From positions 13,962,642 through 14,026,641 of the forward strand of contig NC_079969.1 of assembly GCF_029852145.1 (NCBI RefSeq): a DNA stretch of 64,000 nt. Direction: 5' to 3'. Each line of letters opens with the position of its first letter. The first letter of the stretch is position 1. Shown here in pieces: positions 10,439-22,179 of this stretch. The position numbers and the translations under genes were made by a program. The DNA comes from Microplitis mediator (lineage: Eukaryota; Arthropoda; Insecta; Hymenoptera; Braconidae). The notes under the pieces are model-generated. The model had not been told where the DNA came from. It did no database searches and saw only the letters and a program-made list of their open reading frames with translations.

Positions 10439-13406
10439 AAAGGCCATAGGAGTATAAGTATAGTGAATCGGCCCCGGAAAGATATTTGAATGATACTTAG
10501 AGGATATGTAGGTACTAATAAAATACTAAAATCCTGAAAGTTTCAGATGTCTAACTAAATCCGTGTCCAAGAAAAGAAATATTATGTAAAAAATAGAAAA
10601 ATTTTTTTTTCTCAGGATTGACTTGACCGATTGGTCTAAAAATTTAGTATGTTTTGGGAGTTCATAATAGCTTTAAAAAAAAAAAATAATTAACAGATTT
10701 ATAGCTTTTAAGATCCTTGAAAAAAAATTATCTTTTTCTAAATTTTTTTTTCTAACTATGATACAATTTTGAAACAAATATGAAACTATTTTTTTTCAAA
10801 GCCTTATGTACTCCCCTATGACACATCATTTTTTCAGATTCTTAAAAAAGGTACGCCATCGTTAAAAAAAATAAAAACCATTTTTCAACTCAATTAATGC
10901 ATCTATTCAAAAAGCTTAGGCTATACTTTCTTAATTGAATGCATATTCAGATAGTTTGTAGCTATCAGAATAGTAGTTTATCTATCGAGTGCGATCGTGT
11001 TTAAGACGCGAGTGTGAAGATTGGTGCCCGAGCCGAACGCGAGGGTACCAACACACGAGCGTCTTAGACTTGATTGTACTAGATAAATATATTAGTTTTT
11101 GTGACAGGTATTTGAAATTTACTACATTTAGTGCCCATAAATGGCAGGTTATAAGTCCGCGATTACTTATTTGGTAAGATTGTTTTGAGTATTTGTTGAA
11201 AATTAGAGAGAAGTCGGTAAGTGGACGGATTAGAATGATGATGAATTTTGTCACAAGATGGCTCGTTAATTTACTTCGATAATTTTTGGTCGTTTGCTAT
11301 CGCACATGTAACCAAAAAATATTTTTTGATCCGATGATGACGTCACTATTAGAACGAATAGGTATCTTTTCTACCAGCTGTATCTCATCTAATATGTTTA
11401 ACTGCTGGCTATAGGCGCTAAATGTCGTAGATTTCGAGTGTCTGTCACGAAAATAGTTTTTTGGATTTAAAACAATGACAAAAATTTTTTCATCAATGTA
11501 AAAAATTAAAATAGTTAAAAACAATTAATTATTTATTAATTTTGATAAATATTTTCAAAAACAACTTTTTGTTTCACAGCTTGCCCGTGTAAAAAAAATT
11601 TCTCCCGGAGGGATCCCGCATTTAGAACCTGCCGCTCATGAGACTGATCGGTACTTTAAGAGGAAGATTGGCGGAACCTTTTGAATTGGTAAAGAGCATA
11701 TTACTAGCTATAAGATTCTTAAGAAAAATGTTAGCATCTATTTTGAACGAATATTAGTAAATTCTGCTAGCTTCTATGATGTCTAAGATTTTAAATAGTG
11801 CCGCTAAAATTCCTGAAATCTTCCGATAAGAGTATTTTGGGTATTTTCAGGTGAAACTGCGGACTAAAAAAAATACTGAAAGTGCCGCGTAAATTCCTGG
11901 AATCTTCCAAAAAGAGTTCGTAGGGTGCTTTCAGGTGAAACTGCGGAATACAAAAAATACCAATACTGCCGCGGCACTACTATTATTTTTGTATTCCACA
12001 GTTTCACCTGAAAGTACCCAAAATACTCTTATCGGAAGAATTCCGGAAAGTTAGCGGCACTTTTATTATTTTTCTCACCTCCGGGCGAAAAGCGTCAACT
12101 TTTCTTCATATGTGCGAAACGAAGTTTCCGCTTTCCGCCTCCGTCGAGGAGAAAAATAGTATTTACACCTTGGACAGTAAATAAGAAAACCTCAGATCAC
12201 ATGTTTGTTGACCTCGGCTTCGCCTCAGCCAACAATTACATGAGATCTGCGACATTTCTTACTTTAATGCCCGAGGTGTAAAATATACTATTTTGTATTC
12301 CGCAGTTTCACCTGAAAGCACCCTACGAACTCTTTTTGGAAGATTCCAAGAATTTACGTTGTAGTTTTGGTATTTTTGGTATTTCGCAGTTTTACCTGAA
12401 AGTACCCCACGATCTCCTTTCGGAATTTACGCGGCAGTATTGGTATTTTGTACTCCGCAGTTTCACCTGCAAATACCCAAAATACTCTTATCGGAAGATT
12501 TCAGGAATTTCAGCGGCACTATTTAAAATCTTAGACATCATAAAAGCTAGCAGAATTTACTAATATTCGTTCAAAATAGATGCTAACATTTTTCTTAAGA
12601 ATTTTATGGCTAGTTATATGCTCTTTACCAATTTAAAAGGTTCCGCCAATCTTTCGCTTAAAGTTCCGATCAGTCTCATGAGCGGCAGGTTCCAAATGCG
12701 GGATATCGGCGGGATCCCTCCGGGAGAAATTTTTTTTACACGGGCAAGCTGTGAAACAAAAAGTTGTTTGTAAAAATATTTATTAAAATTAATAAATAAT
12801 TAATTTTTTTTAACTATTTTAATTTTTTACATTGATGAAAAAATTTTTCTCATTGTATTAAATACAAAATATTATTTCTGATAGCTACAAACTATCTCAA
12901 TATGCATTAAATTAAGAAAGTATAGCCTAAACTTTTTGAATAGATGCATTAATTGAGCTGAACAATGGTTTTTATTTTTTTTAACGATGGAGTACCTTTT
13001 TTAAAAATCTGAAAAAATTATGAGTTATAGGGGAATACATAAGGCTTTGAAAAAAAAATAGTTTCATAATTGTTCCAAAATTGTATCATAGTTAGAAAAA
13101 ACAATTTAGAAAAAGATAATTTTTTTTTCAAAGATCTTATGAAGCGATAAAACTGTTTATTATTATTTTTGAAAGCTATTATGAACTCCCACAACATACT
13201 AAATTAATAAACCAATCGGTCAAGCCAATCCTGAGAATACAAAATTTTCTATTTTTTACATAATATTTATTTTCATGGAAACGGATTTAGTTAGACAATT
13301 GAAACTTTCAGGATCTTAGTATTTTATTAGTACCCACATATCCTCTAAGTATCGTTCAAATATCTTTCCGGGGCCGATTCACCATACATATACCCCTATG
13401 GCCTTT
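10439..13406. mobile_element. 3 kb foldback DNA transposon, non-autonomous, ends match the 16331-21950 element
   Basis: The two halves are reverse complements over most of their length: the left end (GGCCATAGGAGTATAAG) mirrors the right end (TACCCCTATGGCC). The arms contain shared blocks such as CTTAGAGGATATGTAGGTAC and its complement, and CAACTTTTTGTTTCACAGC and its complement. About 310 bp in the left arm (10980-11290, GC-richer, GAGTGCGATCGTG) has no partner and looks like an insertion. The centre (about 11800-12450) carries several alternating copies of TTTCAGGTGAAACTGCGG. There is no transposase. The outer 650 bp match the TIRs of the transposase-bearing element at 16331-21950, so it was probably mobilised by that family. 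Confidence 0.85.
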
Positions 13407-13590
13407 AAAAAAAATTCACAAGTTTTACTAATTTTTTAAATCGTAGCTAAAGATGCCGCCAAAAAAGTTTATAGAAAATTTACAATTTTTACTGATTTAT
13501 TCGATTCTGGTCAACGATGCCACGTATTTTTCTGTAGGCTAGGCCGGGGTAAGAAACATCTTCGTCCTTTTTTGTTGCAAATATTTTTCT
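13407..13590. other. AT-rich flank, partial mirror of 10190-10270
   Basis: No gene. It includes a reverse-complement match to the repeat tract on the other side of the foldback (TTCTGGTCAACGATGCC). Confidence 0.5.
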
Positions 13591-13599
13591 CTATATAGA

Positions 13600-13812
13600 G
13601 TGCTTCTGGAACTGCTACTTCTGCTACAACAGTAACTGTTGTTACTAGTACTGCTGGCGCTGCGACTGCTACTAGCTCTAGCACGAGCTATACTGCGAAC
13701 TCTACTACTACTACTGGTGCTGCAATTGATTTCGACACTAGCACTACCGATATTGCGAGTTCTATCACTACTACTGGTGCTGCAACTGCTATTAGCCCTA
13801 GCACGAGCTATT
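13600..13812 (+). repeat. Ser/Thr/Ala-rich 60-bp coding-like repeats, block 1
   Basis: Read in frame, this gives about 20-residue units of the type TTTGAAIDFDTSTTDIASSI alternating with TTTGAATATSSSTSYTANST. Such composition is mucin-like, but I see no signal peptide, start or flanking gene. GC content is above that of the surroundings. The array stops in the middle of a unit at the left end of a MITE (13813) and resumes at 14463. Confidence 0.6.
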
Positions 13813-14462
13813 GGCAGGGTGCGGAGTATAAGGTGGGGACAATCGAATCTATTGTAGCGCCTGCAGTGCTCGTGAATAGTTGAATGAAAACAGTGTTAAA
13901 AAATAAGAACAAGTAGTTGTTGTGTTGTTAATTGCAAAAATACTGACAAAAATAGTAATTGCAAGTTTAATACATCTCCATCCATGATGTTCATCTTTGG
14001 CTAAAAATTATTACGGGGAATTTTTTAAATTACAAATTTTTAACTCAAAGTATTTTTAATTATTGAGTTTTAAAATTTTAAATTACGAATAATTGAAATG
14101 ACTTGAATTTCTTTACTTAATGCAAATTAATAATTTTAACTTTGAAAAAATTATAATTATAAATATTTTAACTCATTTGTTATTATGACTATTATTGTTG
14201 TTATTATTATTATTACAAGCTAACCTTATGTCATTCAAAATAATATTTATTTTGTATTTATAAAAATTTTTTATACTTATTTTTTTCAGTACAATCTACG
14301 TACTCTATATTTTTCCACCTTTCAAATGTGGTATCACACATATATTTTGCAATCTTTAAAAATTTTAATTATTTGTTTATAAAAACTTTCCGTATTCTCT
14401 CTGTGCTGTTTGAGGATGATTTAATGCGGTCGACAGATGTCGTTTTCGTCGCGCACCCTGCC
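13813..14462. mobile_element. MITE of about 650 bp with GGCAGGGTGCG terminal inverted repeats
   Basis: Starts GGCAGGGTGCGGAG and ends CGCGCACCCTGCC, an 11-bp TIR, and interrupts an otherwise continuous Ser/Thr-rich array. Its left end sequence (GGTGGGGACAATCGAATC) recurs in reverse complement at about 49758-49801, ending in CCCTGCC, which supports a dispersed family. I could not identify a clear target-site duplication. The inside is AT-rich and has no transposase. Confidence 0.65.
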
Positions 14463-14830
14463 AATACTATAAATTCTACTACTAATACTGGTGCTGCGAT
14501 CGATTCTGACACTAGCACTACCAATATTGCCAACTCTATGACTACTGCTGGTGCTGCAACTACTACTAGCCCTAGCACAATCTATACTGTGAATTCTACT
14601 ATTACTACTGGAGCTGCAATCGATGCTGACGATAGCACTACCGTAACTGCTAGTTCTACGACTACAACAGGTGCTACATCAGCTATTGCTAGCCTTGATG
14701 TAACTAACGCTACTTCAGATACTGGCACTACGGCTGCTCCTAAAGCTACGAATGCAGTTATTGCTTCTACTTCTAGCACTACCATGGCTCGAATAACTAT
14801 GCCTAATACGGTGACACGCGTTTTGCGCCC
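14463..14830 (+). repeat. Ser/Thr/Ala-rich 60-bp coding-like repeats, block 2
   Basis: Continues block 1 with units such as TTNTGAAIDSDTSTTNIANS, grading into less regular Ser/Thr/Ala-rich sequence. An ORF of 212 codons from 14328 runs through it, but its first 45 codons lie inside the MITE, so that start is unlikely to be real. It could be an exon of an unrecognised mucin-like gene, a captured gene fragment or an expanded minisatellite. The uninterrupted frame and codon-periodic repeat favour past coding use. Confidence 0.5.
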
Positions 14831-14831
14831 A

Positions 14832-14955
14832 AGACAAAATATCCCTGAGACAAAATATCCCCTGACAAAATATCCCCGACAAAATATCTCTGCGATAAAA
14901 TATACCCGTGACAAAAAATCCCCTGACAAAATAAACCCACACAGAAAATATCTCC
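14832..14955 (+). repeat. Minisatellite with unit GACAAAATATCCCC
   Basis: About eight degenerate 14-15 bp units. The same unit recurs at about 37008-37130 and, in reverse orientation and shorter, at about 44452-44476, so it belongs to a dispersed element. Confidence 0.9.
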
Positions 14956-16330
14956 ATAACAATTAATTAATATCAGTTATTTCATTGACGAGAATTTTCC
15001 AAAAAGTATTGGTCCAATTTTCTTATAATTACAACACATGTAACCTGTGAAAAATGGCACAGTACTATTTCAAGCGTATGGGTTTATATATTTTATAATT
15101 CTACGCACACAAAATCTGTGAAAAAAGGCATATTGTTATACATGTCTATAAAGTATATTATCAACAACAATAAAAAATAAAAATGTTGGAAAATCCAAAA
15201 GTGCACACCTTAATCGCTCATTTTATTTTTAATCACTACTTTTATTATATAATATTAATGTATTTTTTTTATTATGAACTTTTATTCAACTTACAAATTA
15301 TCAATTTGATTTTTTTATTTCTTATTTTCAGTTTAATATTTTTTTACTAACATTTCTTTTTAAATATCCCACCTTTTGTCTTAGATGTCGCTTTTTTTCA
15401 AACATATTGATACGCTAGTGCTGCCACCAGTAGTTGATAGAGAGAAACAATGAAAAAAATAATAACAACAGTAAAAAAATAGCAGCTAAATTTTTTACGA
15501 ATAATCAGTTTTATGTTGTTAATGAATTACAATTAAACTAAAAGGATTCAGATAGAAATAATCAGAAGGGTTCTTGTGATGAAAAATACAAAGACAATAA
15601 AAAAAAAGTTAGGCCGATTAATGGTGTCTATCGAGAGTTATCGTGTTTACGAAGTTTCATACGTAACAATTGACAGCACTGGTTTCTTGAGTTGAAATCA
15701 TTGATTTTAAACGAATAAAATGATGAATCGACTTAATATTGGGTTTTAATTGTTCCTTAATACATTCTCTACATGCTAGTATACAATTTTACCTATCTTG
15801 GTGGAATAAAAATAGTGTAGAAAGATTTTTGTGTGAGTAAAATAGTCGAATAACAAAAACCGTGCATAAAGCACACCTGCGCTTCCGCGCTTGAGGTGTG
15901 CAATAAATATCAAGAGAAAATTTTATAAATATAAAAATTAATTTTTACAAATATATATCAATCATTGATAATTCTGTAATCTCATATTTATACTATGGTT
16001 AAAATATGAATGTCTGATCAACATTATGCAATGCAATAATATAAAAAATAGATATTGTAATTGTGAATCAGATCGTAAGATGGATTTCTTGGACAGATTC
16101 GTAATTTATTAATAATCTCGGAAAGTTATTTTTAGAAATTAATAAGTAAATAATGGGCAATTTGTGTTTGTTAAAAAGAAAAAAAGTTTATATGCCTTAA
16201 GGGGAGACACTACCAGACCTCTTTCTCACACTCAGAAAAATAAACGGGACTGTCTTTGTTGCACTCGTAGAGTAAATGATAATTTTAAAACAATTTTTCT
16301 CGGAGACGAATTAGAATTTTTGAAAATACG
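14956..16330. other. AT-rich intergenic or intronic stretch
   Basis: No exon, ORF of note or transposon end found. A partial internal repetition (TGTGAAAAATGGCA near 15048 and TGTGAAAAAAGGCA near 15117) is visible. Confidence 0.4.
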
Positions 16331-17292
16331 AAAGACCCTAGGGGTGTAAGTATGGTGAATCGGCCCTGGAAAGATATTTAAATGATACTTAGAGGATATG
16401 TAGGTACTAATAAAATACTAAGATCCTGAAAGTTTCAGATGTCTAACTAAATCCGTTTCCAAGAAAATAAATATTATGTAAAAAATAGAACAATTTTTTT
16501 TTCTCAGGATTGGCTTGACCGATTGATCTAAAAATTTAATGTGTTTTAGGAGCTCATAAAAGCTTTTAAAAAAAATAATTAACAGTTTTATAGCTTCATA
16601 AAATCCTTGAAAAAAAAATTGTTTTTTTCTAAATTGTTTTTTCTAACTATGATAAAATTTTGGCACAATTATGAAACTTTTTTTTTTCAAAGCCTTATGT
16701 ACTCCCCTATAACAAATAATTTTCTCAGATTTTTAAAAAAGGAACGCCATCGTTAAAAAAAATAAAAACCATTTTTCAGCTTAATTAATGCATCTATTCA
16801 AAAAATTTAGGCTATACTTTCTTAATTTAATGCATATTGAGATAGTTTGTAGCTATCAGAAATAATATTTTGTATTTAATACAATGAGAAAAATTTTTTC
16901 ATCAATGTAAAAAATTGAAATTGTTAAAAATAATTAATTATTTATTAATTTTAATAAATATATTTAAAAACAACTTTTTGTTTCACAGCTTGATGATCAG
17001 AGCATTTTTTAATTATTTATTCGTTGGCACTATGAATTTTTCCAAAAACGATTCAATTTTTTTGAAAAGATTCTCAAAATCGTCGCTAGGCGGCGTCTTG
17101 CAAAAATACAAATGATAAACAATAGATAATTACCATTTGTGGTTTCTACAGTTGAAAAAACATTCTATTTAATAAATAGTATTATTTAAATGATAAAAAA
17201 AATTATCTCTTCTAAGACAGTCAATTAAAAATGTTGTACTTGCTCATGGATTTTGAAAAAAGTTCCTGGTACTTATAAGCGTTTATGTACAA

Positions 17293-20082
17293 ATGAAGAC
17301 ATTGATGAATAATCATTTGTTTTTGATTATGATTTTTCTATTGGTGACGGTGTCTGTGGAAAATGTCGATTGGAGATGTATAAAAAAAAAAGTTGATCCT
17401 GAAACGAGATTACATTATTCTGAAGATGAATCAGAAAGTACTGTCAGTGAATTGTTAGAAAAAACGGAGTCCAGCTTATCTCAAATAACATCACATGTAC
17501 CGACAACAATACAGAATACATTGAAGTGTTCATCAGAAGAACTGTTTCCATGCATAAATATTGCTGTGTTTGTTACAATGGTGATCAGAATTTGACAGTA
17601 ATTCCTCAAAGTGCTAGAATGCAGTCCATCATTAAACGACGAGTTTACATTCTAAATGGAAATAGATGCTGTCTGAATCATTTAATCAATAAACGTTTTT
17701 ATGGTGAAGATCTTCATCTTATAAAAAATTATTCTAATTGTACTAAAATTATATCTTCGGAATTAACCAACATGATGGAAAACTTTGCTGTTGAATGTGA
17801 TTCCCCATTACTAGACAAAATGGACAATCGTCGTATCTCAGATGAGAAACTTTATGTTTTGACCGGCTTAAAATGGGGAAACTTGAGTGAGCTGTGGAAT
17901 TTGTTATCATCAATGAGAAATACTGATGCTCGGAGCATAACTCAAGCACTCATTGTATTTTTATTCAAGCTTCGCACAAGCAACTCAAATAAATTGATAT
18001 TCACGATTTTACAGATAGAAGAAGAGCAATTAGTATTAAAGTATTGTGAGCAGATAATACAATCTTTTGAAAAAGACGTATTACCTTCTTATTTTGGTTC
18101 AAGTACAATGTCCAGAGGTGATCTTATTCAAAATCATACGTCTGTGGTTGCCAAAAAACTTCATGACAATCTTGATGGCAAACTCATTCTGATTCGTGAT
18201 GGGACTTATCCTCGTCATGAGAAAAGTTCAAACAACGAGTACCAAAGGAAGTCGTATTCTGGACAAAAAAATTACCGTTGTGTAAGCCATTTACGATTTG
18301 TACCACGGATGGATACATAGTTGACATGCTAGGACTGTATTATGCCAACCAAAACGATGCTACTATCATGAGAGATATTATAGATAATCCTGATGGTATA
18401 TGCAATTTATTGAAACCTGGTGATGTGTTTGTTGTTGACCGTGGATTCCGTGATGTGAAAGAATATTCAGAAAGTAAAGGTTATGAAGCCAGCACTTGAG
18501 GAAAAACGAAATCAGTTAACAACAGCTGAGTCCAATGTTTCAAGATATGTAACTAAAGTTCGTTGGCCAGTGGAGGCAACACACGGCGTGCGAAAACAAA
18601 AATATCATCTGCTAGATCAAAAAATTGACAATAAAATGTTTCCTAGAATCGGAAGTTTTTATAGAATCGCCTTGTTTCTCCATATTAAGCACAGTAAACG
18701 CCTAACTTCTGATATAGAGTTTTCGGATGAGATCGTAGAAAGAATGAAATCTCAAAATGATATTGAAAACACGTTAGCTGATAAAGTACAACGAAATGGC
18801 TGACAACGGAAAAAACTACCATTCCAGTCCATATCATCAAGTGATCTAGAAGATTTTCCAGAAATGACGGAAAAGATCTTCAAATTTTTAACTTCCCGCT
18901 AAGAAAATTGTAAATTTTCAAAAATTCGGGAAGTTATTGGTTTCGGTCCGACTTACGAAAATCGAATTTCCATCAGATGTCGACGTTTCGAGGTCCTAGG
19001 AAGCTATCCTGACTAATTTCACGATGATGTCCGAGTGTATGTATGTGTGTACGTACGTACGTACGCATGTATGTATGTAAATATTCATAACTCTTGAACG
19101 GATGAACCGATTTTGATCGTTGAGGTGTCATTCGACGCGGCTTGTTAATGTCTTGAGGCCGTAGAAATTTGAACTTAATCGGTAGGGTGCGTTCAGAGAT
19201 ATTTCAAAAATAAAATTTTTTCAAAAATGTTTTATTTGGATAACTTCCAATTTGCTCGATGGATTGATTCCAAAATCTAATCAGCTCTAAAACTCTATAA
19301 GCCGCGTCGAATGCCACCTCAACCATCAAAATCGGTTCATTCGTTCAAGAGAAACCGTTGACGAAAGAATTCAAAAAAAATTTTTTTCTTGGTTTTTTTG
19401 AAATTTCTCAAAAACGGCTGAATAAATCAATTTCAAAATTCGACCAGCTTTAGAACTTGATAAAACGCGTCGATTGCCACCTCAACCATCAAAATCGGTT
19501 AATTCGTTCGCGAAATATCGTGGAAGAAAGAAATGCTAAAAAATGGTTTTTTACAAAACAATGGCATTCAAAAGTATTTGCGAGCTCGAAGAGCTCGAAA
19601 ATATATTCACAATAATGTTTTCGAGCTTAGCGAGCTCGAAAACAGCGGGAAGTTTTGGGGCTGGCCCGCAGGGTCAACTGACAGACCGATTTTTTTCACT
19701 GGATCCTATCAATTTAAACAAGCGATATCGTACTTGTCAGAAATGATAGATGACTCGGGTAATATCACTATTCAGTATGTTAAAGACCATTTAAACATAC
19801 TAAAAGCTCAAGTTCAATCACGTCATATGAGCAGAAAAGTTAATAGATGCTTCATTGACTATAATCCAAATACTATTGGACATAAGTGTCGTGAGACACA
19901 GCTGTGAGTGTGCAAATGGTCTTAGAACTATTCGATGTTGCTTCCACGTTGCCGCAATTGTTTATTATTTGTCGCCCGGGAGATACTTATCAAAAATTCC
20001 AAGGCCTGCTACAAAATTGAGTAAATTATTCAACAAAGATAATACTACAGTTGTAATTGAAGAGGACAGTGACGAAGATTAA
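17293..20082 (+). pseudogene. ISL2EU/Harbinger-like DDE transposase, frameshifted and split by an insertion
   Basis: Pieces in order: 17293-17540 (acidic N-terminal region); a Cys-rich finger (CCVC ... RCCLNH) from about 17550; the first catalytic Asp in LILIRDGTY (about 18187); YSGQK; a frameshift near 18270 at an A7 run; DGYIVDM and the second Asp in VFVVDRGF (about 18430); a frameshift near 18485; the Glu in RWPVEATHG (about 18565); a further frameshift near 18800; then coding continues to about 18885. The 800-bp repeat at 18890-19689 breaks the frame. Coding resumes with TGSYQFKQAISYLSEM and a SWIM-like C-x-C...CCFH end (CECANGLRT, CCFHVAAIVYYL), stop at 20082. DDE spacing plus SWIM-like tail suggests the ISL2EU lineage; another IS4/IS5-type superfamily is possible. 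It is inactive. Confidence 0.8.
18890..19689 (+). mobile_element. CTTCCCGC-family repeat, copy A, inserted in the transposase gene
   Basis: Begins AACTTCCCGCTAAG directly after a T5 run and ends AGACCGA directly before another T run. The first about 45 nt form a nested hairpin: AACTTCCCG pairs with CGGGAAGTT and encloses a second inverted repeat. The same AGCGGGAAGTT is repeated near 19644, about 40 bp from the other end, giving asymmetric subterminal inverted repeats. A TATG/TGTG microsatellite (about 19037-19078) and degenerate about 160-bp tandem units fill the middle. No coding sequence. Non-coding body, subterminal repeats, hairpin end and T-tract insertion resemble HINE/DINE-1 Helentron derivatives; that assignment is inference. 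Confidence 0.75.
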
Positions 20083-20137
20083 TAAAACTGTTTTCTGTGA
20101 AATATTTATTATATTTATACCTCTTATATATTTTTTT

Positions 20138-21227
<1,090 letters not shown>

Positions 21228-21950
21228 TTTTTTTCTTATCATTTAATTGTTTATTTATTTAGACCTAATTTCATTTTGTATAAATCATAAAGCTGTGAAA
21301 CAGAAAGTTGATTTTAAAAATATTTATTAAAATTAATAAATAATTAATTATTGTTAACTATTCAAATTTTTACATTGATGAAAAAATTTTCGTCATTGTT
21401 TTAAATACGAAATATGATTTCTGATAGCTACAAACTATCTGAATATTGCATTAAATTAAGAAAATATAGCCTAAACTTTTTGAATAGATGCATTAATTGA
21501 GCTGAAACATGGTTTTTATTTTTTTTTAACGATGGAGTACCTTTTTTAAAAATCTAAAAAAAATATGTCCTATAGGGGAGTACATAAGGCTTTCAAAAAA
21601 ATAGTTTCATAATTGTGCCAAAATTTTATCATAGTTAGAAAAAACAATTTAGAAAAAAACGATTGTTTTTTCAAGGATCTTATAAAGCTATAAAACGGTT
21701 AAATATTTTTTTTGAAAGCTATTGTAAGCTCCCAAAACACATTAAATTTTTAGACCAATCGGTCAAGCCAATCCTGAGAAAAAAAAATTTTTCTATTTTT
21801 TACATGATATTCAATTTCTTGAAAACGGATTTAGTTAGACATCTGAAACTTTCAGGATCTTAGTATTTTATTAGTACCTACATATCCTCTAAGTATCATT
21901 CAAATATCTTTCCGGGGCCGACTCACTATACTTATACCCCTAGGGCCTTT

Positions 21951-22179
21951 CTAGCTCTTTGTCAAGGTTTTAAAAAACGCTAAAGACTCTCTATTTCAGG
22001 TTTCCAGTGTTGGTTCGTGAATTGAATGGAATTGAAAATCGGTTACCATTACCCTTTAATGAATAAAAAATTAAAAATAAAAGATGTATTTCGTATACAG
22101 AAAAAAAACATTTAATGTGTAGATTCATTTTTCAAAAATTGTGAAGAATTTGATTTATATATATATATATATATATATA
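21951..22179. other. AT-rich spacer ending in (TA)n
   Basis: No gene. It ends in a TA microsatellite (about 22157-22179) that provides the TA target of the next foldback element. Confidence 0.6.

Noticed and set aside
17293..17380. Signal-peptide-like hydrophobic start (MKTLMNNHLFLIMIFLL)
   Set aside because: It leads directly into the transposase pieces with no mature secreted domain; I treat it as degraded transposase N terminus or chance.
18278..18803. Separate small genes
   Set aside because: They are frames of one transposase separated by frameshifts; catalytic motifs continue across them in order.
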